Of a stretch of DNA of 64,000 bases, positions 18,212 to 27,891 are shown piece by piece. Below the pieces are notes generated by a model. It saw only the letters and a program-made list of their open reading frames with translations. It made no database searches and was not told the origin of the DNA. Source of the stretch: an uncultured Muribaculaceae bacterium (lineage in GTDB: Bacteria; Bacteroidota; Bacteroidia; Bacteroidales; Muribaculaceae); contig CAJTUF010000012.1 in assembly GCA_910579675.1 (NCBI GenBank), forward strand, positions 1-64,000, written 5' to 3'. The translations under genes were made by a program, and so were the position numbers. Within the stretch, counting starts at the first letter, position 1. Every line of letters starts with the position of its first letter.

Positions 18212-18353
18212 CGGCATCCTTCGGAGTGGCCAATATGGAGCGAAGAGCAAATGCCCGGCCGACGCTGAGCCATTGGCGCGACGGTCGCTCCCGCCTCTCG
18301 CTCCAGCTACGGTGAGACAAACGCGCCATCGGCAATTATTTGGCGGTTTATGG

Positions 18354-18384
18354 TTGGATATTTGAGGAATATAGATTAAATTTG
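18354..18384 (+). promoter_or_regulatory. Promoter of the CoA-transferase gene
   Basis: TTGG at 18354-18357, a 19-nt spacer and TAAATTTG at 18377-18384, a full match to the -7 consensus. Transcription should start near 18391, leaving about 105 nt of leader before ATG 18499. Confidence 0.6.
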
Positions 18385-18498
18385 CGCAAAAAACATGGCA
18401 GATGTGCATTATCACCCCGCCGCCGGGCCTTCTCCGGGCGGTCGCCGGGCGATAGGGCCACACTCTCACCAAATCTAATCCAACCCCGTCAACCGAAC

Positions 18499-19992
18499 AT
18501 GTCATTTACCAAACTGACGGCCGACGAGGCCGCCGCCCTCATCCCCCACGACGCCAATGTAGGCTTTTCAGGCTTTACCGCTTCAGGCTCACCCAAAGTG
18601 GTGCCCGAAGCCATCGCACGCCGCGCCGAGCAGCTCCACGCCGAAGGCAAAGACTACAAGATCAACATCTTTACCGGCGCCTCAACCAACAATTGGGCCG
18701 ACGGCGCGCTGGCCCGTGCCAATGCCATAGGCAAGCGCACTCCCTATCAGAACACCCCCGACCTGCGCAAGCGCATCAACTCCCACGACTGCCACTACTT
18801 TGACCTCCATCTGAGCGAGCTCGCACAGAAGGTGCGCTACAATACCTACGGCGAGATCGACTGGGCCATCATCGAGGTGGCCGACGTGGCCGACAATGGC
18901 GAGATTGTGCTCGGTATGGGTGTGGGCAATGTGCCCACCTACGCCCTTCTGGCCAAGCATGTGATCCTTGAGCTCAATGCGAAGTTTCCGCGCGAGCTCT
19001 ATGGCTTCCACGACAACTATGTACCCCAGGATCCCCCCTACCGCCGCGAGATACCCATCTACACCGCAAGCGACCGCATAGGCACCCCCACCGTCAAGAT
19101 CGACCCCTCGAAGATCGTTGGCGTGGTCGACAGTTGCTCCTACGACGGCATAAAAGGCTTCACCGCCCTCGACGACACCAGCCTCCAGATCGGCGCCAAC
19201 GTGTGCAGCTTCCTCATGGGAGAGATGAAGGCCGGCCGCATCCCTGCCGGATTCCTGCCGGTGCAGAGCGGCGTGGGAAATGTGGCCAATGCCGTGCTCT
19301 ACGGATTTGGCGAGGCTAAGGAGCTCCCCCCCATCACCATGTACACCGAGGTGATCCAGGATGCCGTGATTGAGCTCATGAAGCAGGGCCGCTGCCGCTT
19401 CGGCTCCACATGCTCCCTGACCCTCAGCGACAAGATGGAGGAGGAAGTGACCCACAACCTCGAGTTTTTCCGCGACAAGCTGGTGCTCCGCCCTGCCGAG
19501 ATAAGCAACTCGCCCGAGGTGATACGCCGTCTTGGCGTGATTGCCATGAACACCGCTCTCGAAGCCGACATATTCGGCAACATCAACTCTACCCATGTGG
19601 TGGGCACAAAGATGATGAACGGCATAGGCGGCTCGGGCGACTTCACCCGCAACGGCTACATATCGATCTTCTCATGCCCCTCGATCACCAAGGAGGGTCT
19701 GATAAGCAACATCGTACCCATGGTGAGCCACGTAGACCACTCGGAACACTCGGTAGATGTGCTCATCACCGAGCAGGGTGTGGCCGATCTCCGCGGCCTC
19801 GACCCGGTGCAGCGCGCCCACCGCATCATCGACAATTGCGCCAACCCCATCTACCGCCCGCTCCTGCGCGACTATCTCAAGCTCGGCAAGGGAGGCCAGA
19901 CACCCCACAATCTCGCCGCAGCTCTCGGATTCCACACCGCATTTCTCGAGACCGGCTCGATGGCCAATGTCGACTGGAGCCGCTACGAGTAA
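18499..19992 (+). CDS. Acetyl-CoA hydrolase/transferase (succinyl-CoA:acetate CoA-transferase type)
   Basis: 497 aa, the usual length for this CoA-transferase family I group, which moves CoA between acyl groups (for example acetate and succinyl-CoA or propionyl-CoA). Typical segments are VGFSGFTASGSPKVVPEAIA, IFTGASTNNWADGALARANA, VQSGVGNVANAVLYGFGEA, MYTEVIQDAVIEL with the presumed catalytic Glu, and GIGGSGDFTRNGYISIF. The exact acyl substrates cannot be told. An in-frame start at 18340 precedes the promoter and is rejected. In fermentative gut anaerobes such enzymes take part in acetate/propionate formation. Confidence 0.9.
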   Translation: MSFTKLTADEAAALIPHDANVGFSGFTASGSPKVVPEAIARRAEQLHAEGKDYKINIFTGASTNNWADGALARANAIGKRTPYQNTPDLRKRINSHDCHYFDLHLSELAQKVRYNTYGEIDWAIIEVADVADNGEIVLGMGVGNVPTYALLAKHVILELNAKFPRELYGFHDNYVPQDPPYRREIPIYTASDRIGTPTVKIDPSKIVGVVDSCSYDGIKGFTALDDTSLQIGANVCSFLMGEMKAGRIPAGFLPVQSGVGNVANAVLYGFGEAKELPPITMYTEVIQDAVIELMKQGRCRFGSTCSLTLSDKMEEEVTHNLEFFRDKLVLRPAEISNSPEVIRRLGVIAMNTALEADIFGNINSTHVVGTKMMNGIGGSGDFTRNGYISIFSCPSITKEGLISNIVPMVSHVDHSEHSVDVLITEQGVADLRGLDPVQRAHRIIDNCANPIYRPLLRDYLKLGKGGQTPHNLAAALGFHTAFLETGSMANVDWSRYE

Positions 19993-20017
19993 TCCCTCCC
20001 ACTCCTCCCTTCCGATC

Positions 20018-20731
20018 TTGCTCAGACTGTTCATCAGCTCTCTCATCGTTGCGATGCCCCTTCTGGCGGGCTGCCGGCACGAGGCCACAGGGCCTCAGGC
20101 CGACGCCTATGCCGTGAGGGGCATCGACGTGAGCGCCCACAACGGAGCCATCGACTTCGACGCTGTGGCCGCCGACGGCATCCACTTTGTCATGATAAAG
20201 GCGTCGGAGGGCACCGACTGGCAAGACCGCAGCCTGACGCGCAACTATGCCGGCGCGAGGCGCGCGGGCCTCAAGGTGGGACTCTACCACTTTTTCCGCT
20301 TCGACAGCCCCGGCGATCTGCAGGCCCTCAACTTTGCCGACGCCGCCTCCATGCGCCCCTCCGACATGCCTCTGGTGATCGACCTGGAGGAGTTTGGCAA
20401 TCCGCGCTTCACCCCCACCCGGCAGGTGCAGGCAAGGCTCGACTCGTGCATAGCCGGACTCAGGCGCCGCGGATATGATGTGATGCTCTACACCAACAAG
20501 CGCGGCTACTCGCGGTTTATCGAGGGGCGCTACGACAGCATACCCCTATGGCTCTGCGCGCTCGACGAGGGGAGCCCTGCCGAACGCAACTGGACCATCT
20601 GGCAACACAGCCACCGGGGGCGCGTCGACGGCGTGAGCGGCAATGTTGACCTCAACGTGTTTTGCGGCGATTCGGCTTCATTCGCTTCTTTCGCCTCGAA
20701 GGGCAATAATCACCCCCTCCGGCCGTTATAA
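20018..20731 (+). CDS. GH25 lysozyme-like lipoprotein
   Basis: Glycoside hydrolase family 25 (N-acetylmuramidase type) of about 237 aa. GIDVSAHNGAIDFD, VMIKASEGTDW, VGLYHFFRF, LVIDLEEFGN and WTIWQHS are GH25 signatures; the catalytic Asp/Glu set is in DVS and DLE. The start is uncertain: TTG 20018 gives a signal (LLRLFISSLIVAMPLLAGC) with a lipobox LLAGC, while ATG 20054 would leave only five residues before the Cys. TTG is therefore preferred. It begins 25 nt after the CoA-transferase gene and is followed by porU after 19 nt. A role in peptidoglycan turnover is inferred. Confidence 0.82.
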   Translation: MLRLFISSLIVAMPLLAGCRHEATGPQADAYAVRGIDVSAHNGAIDFDAVAADGIHFVMIKASEGTDWQDRSLTRNYAGARRAGLKVGLYHFFRFDSPGDLQALNFADAASMRPSDMPLVIDLEEFGNPRFTPTRQVQARLDSCIAGLRRRGYDVMLYTNKRGYSRFIEGRYDSIPLWLCALDEGSPAERNWTIWQHSHRGRVDGVSGNVDLNVFCGDSASFASFASKGNNHPLRPL

Positions 20732-20750
20732 CAGATAGTTGACCTATCTC

Positions 20751-23700
20751 ATGACACACTTTCCACATCTCTCCATACCCTCCCGCCTCATCATTCTGGT
20801 GGCCGCCATTCTGGTGGCCGCTGTCACCGGCCATGCCCTCCCTACCGATACCTACGCCACGCGCTCGGTGCTTGCCGACGGCCGCTGGGTCAAGATAGCC
20901 GTGGAGCGGTCGGGCATGGTGATGATAGGGAGTGCCGACTTGCGCAAATGGGGCTTCGCCGACCCGGGGGCGGTGAGAGTCTACGGCTACGGAGCCTCAC
21001 GCATCCCCGACCGCCTCGATGCCTCGACCTATATCGACGATCTGCCGCAGACCCCCTCGGCGGTCACCTCGCGCGGCATTGTGTTTTATGCCAACGGCCC
21101 GGAAAACACCTCGACCGATGCCTCCGGACGCATCACCTGCTCGCTCAACCCATTCACCACCCACGCCTACTATTTCCTGACCGACGGGGGCGACGACGCC
21201 CGGCGCCTTGATCCCCCCACCGGGGGCCTCGAACCCACCGGCCAAGCCGCCACCACCGCCACCGCCACTCTCCATCATGAGCTGGAGGAGGCCAACCTCG
21301 GCGAGAGCGGCCACCGCCTCTTTGGCGAGGATATGCGGTTTACCCGCTCGCGCTCCTTTGCCTTCACCCTCGCCGGGCGTGAGGAGGGGAGCGAGGTGTG
21401 GATCCGCACCACCTTCGGCGCCAGTCTCGGCACCGCCGGAACCCTTGCCGTAGAGGTCAACGGCGAGGCCGATCCCTCGCCGGCGCGTATTGCCGCCGCG
21501 CCATCCCACACCTACGGCACCATCACCACCGCAACCCGCACCGCAACCCCTGCGGCCGACAATCTGTCGGTGCAGCTTAAACTCACCACCACCGGCACCG
21601 TGGCCGCCGCCCGCGTAGATGCCATCGACATCAACTACACCCGCACCCTCGCCATGCCCGCATCGGGCATCCTCGACTTCACCCTCTCCGGTCCTGAGGC
21701 CCGGATAAGCGGGGCCGGTCCCGACACCCGTGTGTGGGATGTGACCGACCCACTCGCCATAACCGAGATGGAGCTGCGCCGCTCGGGTGCCGACGCCACA
21801 TGGCGCTCCCCCTACGGCGGCGGTCGCCGCTATGTGGCCTGGAACCCCGCCGCCACCGGATTTACACCCGTGGCTTCGGGCGCTCCCATAGCCGCGCAGA
21901 ATCTCCACGGGGCCCTGTCGGAGCCCGACGCCCTGCCCGACATGGTGATAGTGGCGCCGGCCCTCTACCGCGAGCAGGCCACCCGCATAGCAGCCATGCA
22001 CCGCTCCGATCCCGATGAGCCTCTGACGGTGGCAGTGGCCGATGCCGATCAGATCTACAATGAGTTTGGCTCGGGAGCCCCCGATGTCAATGCTATCCGC
22101 CGTTTCCTCAAGATGGTCTACGACCGCGGGGCAGCTGCCGGCCGCCCCCTGCGCTTCGCCCTCCTTTTAGGGCGCGCCACCCACGACAACCGCCTCCTCA
22201 CCGCCCCGATGAAGGCACTCGGCCACACTCATCTCCCCACATGGCAGAGCGACGAAAGCATGTCGGTCTACGACTCATATACCAGCGACGACCTGCTCAT
22301 GATGCTCGCCGACGGATCGGGCACCCGCCCCTCGTCGGATGCCTATTCGATAGCCGTGGGGCGCATACCGGCCCCAACCCTATCGGCGCTCACCACCTAT
22401 GTCGACAAGATGGAGGCCTACCGCAACATCAAGGATGACCGCGGATGGAAAAACCGCATTCTCCTCGTGGCCGACGACGGCAACGGCGGCAGCCACATGG
22501 ATCAGAGCGAGCGTCAGGCAGCAGCCATCCTGGCATCCGACGGGGGCAGCCGCATGACCCTCACCAAAGCATATATCGACGCATTCGACATAGTGGGCGG
22601 CGAAGCCACCGGCGCCCGGGAGCGACAGATGCGGTCGCTCGACGACGGAGTGGTGTGGTGGAATTTCATAGGACATGCCGGCACAAACTTCCTCACCGGC
22701 GACAACATGCTCACCCTCTCCGACATAAGCAGCCTCTATCTGAAGCGGCTGCCGTTTCTCTACGGAGCCACCTGCTCCTTTGTGCGTTGGGACGGCCAGC
22801 AGCCCTCGGGCACCGAGGAGCTTGCTTTCCACCCCTCGGGTGGCGTGATAGCCGCCATCTCCGCCACCCGCGAGGTGTATATCGAGCAAAACGGCTACTT
22901 CTCTGAGGCGATAGGTGCCGAGGCATTCCGCCGGCGCCCCGACGGCCTCCTACCCACCATAGGCGAGTTTTTCCGTGCCGCAAAAAACCGTCTCGCATCC
23001 CCCTCGGGCAAGTCTAATGCCAATAAGCTGCGCTATGTGCTCCTCGGCGATCCGGCCATGCGCCTCGCCACCCCCTCGGCCTCGGTCGAGGTGGCCACCA
23101 TAGCCGGAATAGCAGCCGACGGATCGGCGCCCGAGCCTCCGGTGGTCATGGCGCGCCAGCGGCTCAACGTGACCGGCACCATTACCGACCCCACCGGCCA
23201 GCCTCTCACCGGATTTAACGGCACAGTGGGCGCCACGCTCTATGATGCCGAATATTCCACCACCTCGAAAGGCCGCACCACCGCCAACGACGGCGAAGGG
23301 CGCCAAGTGACCTTCGAGGAGCAGGGGAGCCGCCTCTATGCCGGACGCGACAGCGTGGTGGCAGGCCGCTTCTCGCTGTCGATAGCAATGCCCGATCAGG
23401 TGTCCGACAACTTCCGCCCCGCAGCCATAGCCCTCTATGCTGTGGCGGCCGACGGCACCGAGGCCACCGGGGCCAACCGCAACTTCTATGTCTACGGCTA
23501 CGACGACACCGCCGATCTCGACCTCACCCCTCCGGTGATTGAATATGCCTATCTCAACCATCAGAGCTTTGCCGACGGCGACGCGGTCAATCCCTCGCCA
23601 ATGTTCATAGCCCGCGTGACCGACGACACCGGCATCAACCTATCGGCTGCAGGAGTGGGGCGCCGCATGAGCCTCACACTCGACGGCAAGACCTCGCTGC

Positions 23701-24185
23701 CCGATGTGGCACAATACTTCACCCCGTCGGCCGACGGCACCCCCGGCGGCACGGTGGCTTATCCTCTGTCCGACCTCTCCGACGGCCATCACGACCTCAC
23801 ATTCCGCGTCTACGACACCTCGGGCAACTCGGCCCGCGCCACCATCAACTTTGCTGTGGCCCAGGGGTTGGAACCTAAATTTTTTGAGGTGTTCAGCGAC
23901 GCCAATCCCGCGCGCACCGAAGCCAACTTCTACTTGCGCCACGACCGCCCCGACGCTACCCTTTCCGTAACCATTGCCGTGTATAATCTACTGGGACACA
24001 TGGTGTGGACCTCAACCTCGACCGACCGCTCGGATATGTTCCTCTCGGCCCCGATCCACTGGGATCTGCGCGACATGGGAGGCCGGAGAGTGCAGCGTGG
24101 CATCTACATCTACCGGGCCACCGCAACCACCCCCGACGGGACCCCGCAGAGCGTAGGTGGCCGGATCGCTGTGGCCGCCCCCTGA
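20751..24185 (+). CDS. porU: Type IX secretion system sortase PorU-like C25 peptidase
   Basis: 1,144 aa. PorU is a gingipain-type (C25) cell-surface cysteine peptidase that cleaves the C-terminal signal of type IX cargo and links it to surface polysaccharide. The catalytic pair is visible as His642 in NFIGHAGTNF and Cys675 in LYGATCSFVRWDG. An N-terminal signal (LIILVAAILVAAVTGHA), SGAPDVNAIRRFLKMVYDRG, KNRILLVADDGNGG and LRYVLLGDPAMRL match the family. The last ~85 residues (TIAVYNLLGHMVWTSTSTDR ... RRVQRGIYIYRATAT) form a CTD-like beta domain. ATG 20751 is chosen over an upstream TTG at 20739. Confidence 0.88.
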   Translation: MTHFPHLSIPSRLIILVAAILVAAVTGHALPTDTYATRSVLADGRWVKIAVERSGMVMIGSADLRKWGFADPGAVRVYGYGASRIPDRLDASTYIDDLPQTPSAVTSRGIVFYANGPENTSTDASGRITCSLNPFTTHAYYFLTDGGDDARRLDPPTGGLEPTGQAATTATATLHHELEEANLGESGHRLFGEDMRFTRSRSFAFTLAGREEGSEVWIRTTFGASLGTAGTLAVEVNGEADPSPARIAAAPSHTYGTITTATRTATPAADNLSVQLKLTTTGTVAAARVDAIDINYTRTLAMPASGILDFTLSGPEARISGAGPDTRVWDVTDPLAITEMELRRSGADATWRSPYGGGRRYVAWNPAATGFTPVASGAPIAAQNLHGALSEPDALPDMVIVAPALYREQATRIAAMHRSDPDEPLTVAVADADQIYNEFGSGAPDVNAIRRFLKMVYDRGAAAGRPLRFALLLGRATHDNRLLTAPMKALGHTHLPTWQSDESMSVYDSYTSDDLLMMLADGSGTRPSSDAYSIAVGRIPAPTLSALTTYVDKMEAYRNIKDDRGWKNRILLVADDGNGGSHMDQSERQAAAILASDGGSRMTLTKAYIDAFDIVGGEATGARERQMRSLDDGVVWWNFIGHAGTNFLTGDNMLTLSDISSLYLKRLPFLYGATCSFVRWDGQQPSGTEELAFHPSGGVIAAISATREVYIEQNGYFSEAIGAEAFRRRPDGLLPTIGEFFRAAKNRLASPSGKSNANKLRYVLLGDPAMRLATPSASVEVATIAGIAADGSAPEPPVVMARQRLNVTGTITDPTGQPLTGFNGTVGATLYDAEYSTTSKGRTTANDGEGRQVTFEEQGSRLYAGRDSVVAGRFSLSIAMPDQVSDNFRPAAIALYAVAADGTEATGANRNFYVYGYDDTADLDLTPPVIEYAYLNHQSFADGDAVNPSPMFIARVTDDTGINLSAAGVGRRMSLTLDGKTSLPDVAQYFTPSADGTPGGTVAYPLSDLSDGHHDLTFRVYDTSGNSARATINFAVAQGLEPKFFEVFSDANPARTEANFYLRHDRPDATLSVTIAVYNLLGHMVWTSTSTDRSDMFLSAPIHWDLRDMGGRRVQRGIYIYRATATTPDGTPQSVGGRIAVAAP

Positions 24186-24443
24186 TCCTATTCTCCACTC
24201 TATGATGTGGCTACAGCCTGCGGCTGCGGCCCATCTCCCCACATCCCTGCAAAAAATATAGCCTGAACAGCCATAAATCAGCATCGTTGGACTAAAAGTA
24301 AAGAAATTCGGACGATTTTACATGGTCGATTCTGCAAAAACACACTTACTTTTCAACCAAATTCCAATCCGGAGCCACGGCACATGATACTCCGGCTGGG
24401 GATTCAAAACGCTATTGATTAATCTTGGCTCAATTAAGCGGGC

Positions 24444-24710
24444 ATGCAATGGCGGAAGATATATGGATTTGCAGGCGCTTACTCGGGCCACAACGACATG
24501 GAGATTCAGACCGGCATAGCCGACAATACTGAATTGCATTTCTTCGACTGGGATGGAAATCCGGTTGCGAGAGTAGCACTTGCTGAGTATGTCAAGGCTT
24601 TTGACATGGATCCGCACTCACGACGCTTGCTCATAGTCACCGGCGACGATGAGATTAAATCCTATGACGCATCGGCTATTATTGATGCATATGGGATAGC
24701 TGCCAAATAG
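24444..24710 (+). pseudogene. C-terminal fragment of a propeller-type protein
   Basis: An 88-codon frame ending at 24710 whose product, with LHFFDWDGNPVARVALAEYV and AFDMDPHSRRLLIVTGDDEI, looks like the last blade of a 6-bladed propeller lipoprotein. It lacks a signal peptide and the other blades, and a stop (TAA 24435) lies just upstream in frame. It is of a different subgroup from the two propellers at 14-18 kb. The upstream gap 24186-24443 shows no clear continuation, so I read it as a decayed gene. Confidence 0.5.
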
Positions 24711-24843
24711 TAGACACAGAAAGTTTGACAATCGTAACATCTAAGAATCAAGTAAATTAAAGGTTGATTATACTCCTGTTTCCCCCTCCTTTTTTTCGTG
24801 ACTTTTGGATTATGACGAAGGAGTATTGACCGGCATGATGCGG

Positions 24844-24894
24844 GTGTAGCCCCGAGGCCGACCACTCGACGTGGACGCTTGCCTGGGGCTACAC
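24844..24894. terminator. Hairpin between converging units
   Basis: GTGTAGCCCC (24844-24853) pairs with GGGGCTACAC (24885-24894), and AGGC/GCCT extends the stem past one bulged G. It lies between the propeller fragment and the oppositely oriented lipoprotein gene. No T-run follows, so terminator function is inferred from position. Confidence 0.45.
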
Positions 24895-24929
24895 TCGTGT
24901 TTTGCCTGGTTGTCGGGCCGTGCGGTGGA

Positions 24930-26102
24930 TCAGCTTACTTTTACGGCGATAAGGTCGGAGTTGATTTCGATATCGCCTTGCATGAGGAGATTTCTGAGCC
25001 ATGACAGCACTCGCCATTGATCGGTGTAGACAGGTACATGGCCGGGATTGCCGGGATAGACACCCTGTATCAACAGGCCCCATAGCTTCAAGGCATTTGC
25101 TCCGTCGAGATAAGAGAGGATCATGGCTGAGTCGGTGTAGCCTTGCAGACGATACACCGATGCTTCAGTGACCCATTCGGGTGATTTGACTGTGTACCAC
25201 GCGGATGAGTAGCCAAACACATCGTCGGTGAGATCGCGCGCGTCCTCAAAGATTTCGTTGAAGCTCTCGGGGGCATAGGTGTAGAGATATCCCTCTGACG
25301 AGGGAAGGTAGCCAAACACGCGGTCGATGGCACGGTAGGAGCCTGTCGAGGTCTCGCGCATCTCCACATCCATCGAGCCGTCGGGATTGAAGGTAAACCT
25401 GGCGGCATCCCATCCGGTGGTGGCGCGGAGCGTGGTCATGGCATTTTCCATAAACCAGTCGAGCGCCTCGCCGGGATTAAGATTTTTACCCTCTACCTCA
25501 ATCACCGGGTCAGGCCCACCCTTCAGCGACACCACAGAGCGCCTTATCCACTCGGTGTCAAACTGAAGCTCATAGGTGTGGCCAACAGCCTTGAACGACG
25601 ACATATCGGCCTCCACCCGGGCCGATAGCTTGCGGGTGCTCTCTTCGGTCGGGTTCTCTACTGTGCCTGAGAGATTAAACGTCACGGCTCCGTAGGTGCA
25701 TACGCCTTCGAGATCCATACCATCGGGTGTGAGGGTGCCTTCCGACTCAAACACAGCCTGATTGAGCAGTGGATAAAAAGCCGATAACCCTTTATTGTGG
25801 TCGATGCCCATGCTCGGGAGCCATAATCCGCCGACGGTGAGATCCACGCTGTGGGACCCCGCCTCCAGCGATCCGTCGGCCCCATCGGGCAGAGTGATTG
25901 CCATCATGGTAGGTAAGTCATAGCCGTTGACGGTGAGGTCGACCTGCTTCTCGGCGAGTATGCCTGTGAGCTGGTTGCCGCTGGCTACGGGAGCAGGGGT
26001 GTCGTCAGAGCATGACCATAGCGACATTGCTGCGACTGCCGACAATGCAGCGGCGCCCGCCATCCGGAGGCGCGACTTGCCACGTGATATATAATTGATC
26101 AT
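24930..26102 (-). CDS. Large lipoprotein, DUF4925-like
   Basis: 390 aa. The signal ends AMSLWSCSDD, a lipobox with an acidic +2 region typical of surface-exposed Bacteroidota lipoproteins. The mature part is beta-rich, with NQLTGILAEKQVDLTVNGYD and SHSVDLTVGGLWLPSMGIDH in the first half and a C-terminal helical region ending in RNLLMQGDIEINSDLIAVKV. It resembles the Bacteroidota family I know as DUF4925, but I cannot check this. It follows the sulfatase PUL on the same strand with a 187-bp gap containing a possible weak -7 word (TATCTTTA, 26139-26146), so it may be separately expressed. Confidence 0.7.
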   Translation of the reverse strand: MINYISRGKSRLRMAGAAALSAVAAMSLWSCSDDTPAPVASGNQLTGILAEKQVDLTVNGYDLPTMMAITLPDGADGSLEAGSHSVDLTVGGLWLPSMGIDHNKGLSAFYPLLNQAVFESEGTLTPDGMDLEGVCTYGAVTFNLSGTVENPTEESTRKLSARVEADMSSFKAVGHTYELQFDTEWIRRSVVSLKGGPDPVIEVEGKNLNPGEALDWFMENAMTTLRATTGWDAARFTFNPDGSMDVEMRETSTGSYRAIDRVFGYLPSSEGYLYTYAPESFNEIFEDARDLTDDVFGYSSAWYTVKSPEWVTEASVYRLQGYTDSAMILSYLDGANALKLWGLLIQGVYPGNPGHVPVYTDQWRVLSWLRNLLMQGDIEINSDLIAVKVS

Positions 26103-26289
26103 AAGAATGAAATGGAGTTTTTAAGATGTATCGAGTTGTAAAGATAACGGATTATTACCATAAAATTGCATCATCCCCAGCGCTTAACACATGTTAACGA
26201 CAACGACGCGGCGTTCCGGGGGGCTATATACGCCGGGGGCGGCATAAACCATAGTCATGGCTATGCCGCCTCCGTAATGATGATAGGGA

Positions 26290-27867
26290 TCACTCCCCCT
26301 TGTAGCCCCGGCGGGCGCGTACCCGACGGGCTATATTCTGCAGGTCGTAGACCACAGCAGGATTTTCGAGCGCCACATTTTCGGTCTCGCCAAGGCTCTT
26401 GCTCATGTCGTAGAGCTGAGGCTGGGGAGCGTAGCCGGTCTCGATCTTCGGGCCCCAGGTGATCATGGGGCTGCCGTCGAATGCCTCGATATATTTCCAG
26501 CGTGGAGTGCGGATCGACAGGTTGTTTGACTGCTCGACAATCCAGGGGGTGTCGGTGAGGTCGGTGCCGAGCAGATTGCCTATGCGGTCGCGGCTGTCGG
26601 GAGCTGCGCCCTGGGGCAGACGGGCTCCGATGAGCGACCCGAGCGATGCCATCCAGTCGATATGCGACATGAGGGTGTTGTTTTCCTTGCCGGCTGGCAC
26701 ATGGCCGGGCCAACGCACTATGGCAGGCACCATCGTGCCGCCTTCAAAGGCGCTGTACTTATTGCCACGGTAGGGGCCGGTGGGGCGGTGTGAGCCCACA
26801 AGCTCCTCGGCTTGGTCGTCATAGCCATCGTCGAGCACAGGACCATTGTCGCTTGATAGGATCACCAGCGTATTGTCGGCGATGCCGAGCGAATCGAGGG
26901 TCTCGAGCACGCGGCCGACGCTCCAGTCAAACTGGGCTATGGCGTCGCCGCGCAGGCCCATCTCGTTTTTGCCGCGGAAGCGATCGTGGGGGAATCGGGG
27001 CACATGGATATCGTTGGTGCAGAAATACATGAAGAATGGCTCGTCGGCCTTGGCGGCCTCGCGCATGAATCCGAGGGCATGGGCGGTGATGGAGTCGGCG
27101 ATGTTCTCATCCTTCCACAGCGCCTTGCCGCCACCCTTCATGAATCCTATGCGGCCTATGCCGTTGACGATCGACATGTCGTGGCCGTGGGAGTGGCGCA
27201 GATTGGTCAGCAGCTCGGGATTCTCGCGCCCGGTGGGCTCACCCTCGAAGTTCTGACGATAGCTCACGTATATGGGCGCGGTGGGGTCGTAATTGGCCAC
27301 CTTGCCATCTTCAATAAACACGCACGGCACACGGTCGGCCGTAGCCGCCATGATATAGTGATAGTCAAACCCTATGTCGGAGAGGCTTGCGGGGAGGGGG
27401 GCATTCCAGTCCTGCTCGCCGGTCTTGTCGCCCAGACCGAGGTGCCACTTGCCTATGGCCGCCGTGCGGTAGCCGGCATTGCGGAACATATCGGCCATGG
27501 TGTACTGGGTGGGGCGTATGATCATGCCGGCGTTTCCGGCGGCCACCCCTGTGTCGTCGCGTCGCCAGGCATACTCGCCGGTGAGGAGCGAGTAGCGTGA
27601 GGGAGTGGAGGTCGACGCCACGGCATGTACGTTGGTAAACTTGGTGCCCTGCGAGGCGAGGCGGTTCACGGCCGGTGTCTTCACCCTTGTGGCGCCATAG
27701 GGTTCCATGTCGCCGTAGCCGAGGTCGTCGGCAAGGATTATTATCACATTGGGATTTTTAGGAGCCTGCTCTTTATGCTCCTTAGCTTTGGCCGGAGCAG
27801 TGGCACCCCATGCCTGGAAGAGCATGGGGGCCATTGCTGTAGCCGCGAGAATGGATTTGGATCTCAT
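26290..27867 (-). CDS. Secreted serine-type sulfatase 1
   Basis: Sulfate-ester hydrolase of the S1 family, 525 aa. NVIIILADDLGYGDMEPYG carries metal ligands, and STPSR at residues 87-91 is the serine-type maturation motif, in which Ser87 would be turned into formylglycine by an anSME-type radical SAM enzyme encoded elsewhere. GKWHLGLG and SDNGP are further family marks. The N-terminus (SILAATAMAPMLFQAWGATA) is a signal peptide. It starts 24 nt after susD in the same operon, so it is likely the PUL's desulfating enzyme. The regiospecificity cannot be read from sequence. Confidence 0.9.
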   Translation of the reverse strand: MRSKSILAATAMAPMLFQAWGATAPAKAKEHKEQAPKNPNVIIILADDLGYGDMEPYGATRVKTPAVNRLASQGTKFTNVHAVASTSTPSRYSLLTGEYAWRRDDTGVAAGNAGMIIRPTQYTMADMFRNAGYRTAAIGKWHLGLGDKTGEQDWNAPLPASLSDIGFDYHYIMAATADRVPCVFIEDGKVANYDPTAPIYVSYRQNFEGEPTGRENPELLTNLRHSHGHDMSIVNGIGRIGFMKGGGKALWKDENIADSITAHALGFMREAAKADEPFFMYFCTNDIHVPRFPHDRFRGKNEMGLRGDAIAQFDWSVGRVLETLDSLGIADNTLVILSSDNGPVLDDGYDDQAEELVGSHRPTGPYRGNKYSAFEGGTMVPAIVRWPGHVPAGKENNTLMSHIDWMASLGSLIGARLPQGAAPDSRDRIGNLLGTDLTDTPWIVEQSNNLSIRTPRWKYIEAFDGSPMITWGPKIETGYAPQPQLYDMSKSLGETENVALENPAVVYDLQNIARRVRARRGYKGE

Positions 27868-27891
27868 TGTCGATCAGTAGTAAAGGGGAGA

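Noticed and set aside
20997..22001. 334-codon minus-strand frame inside porU
   Set aside because: Gly/Ala/His-rich shadow of a real PorU coding region.
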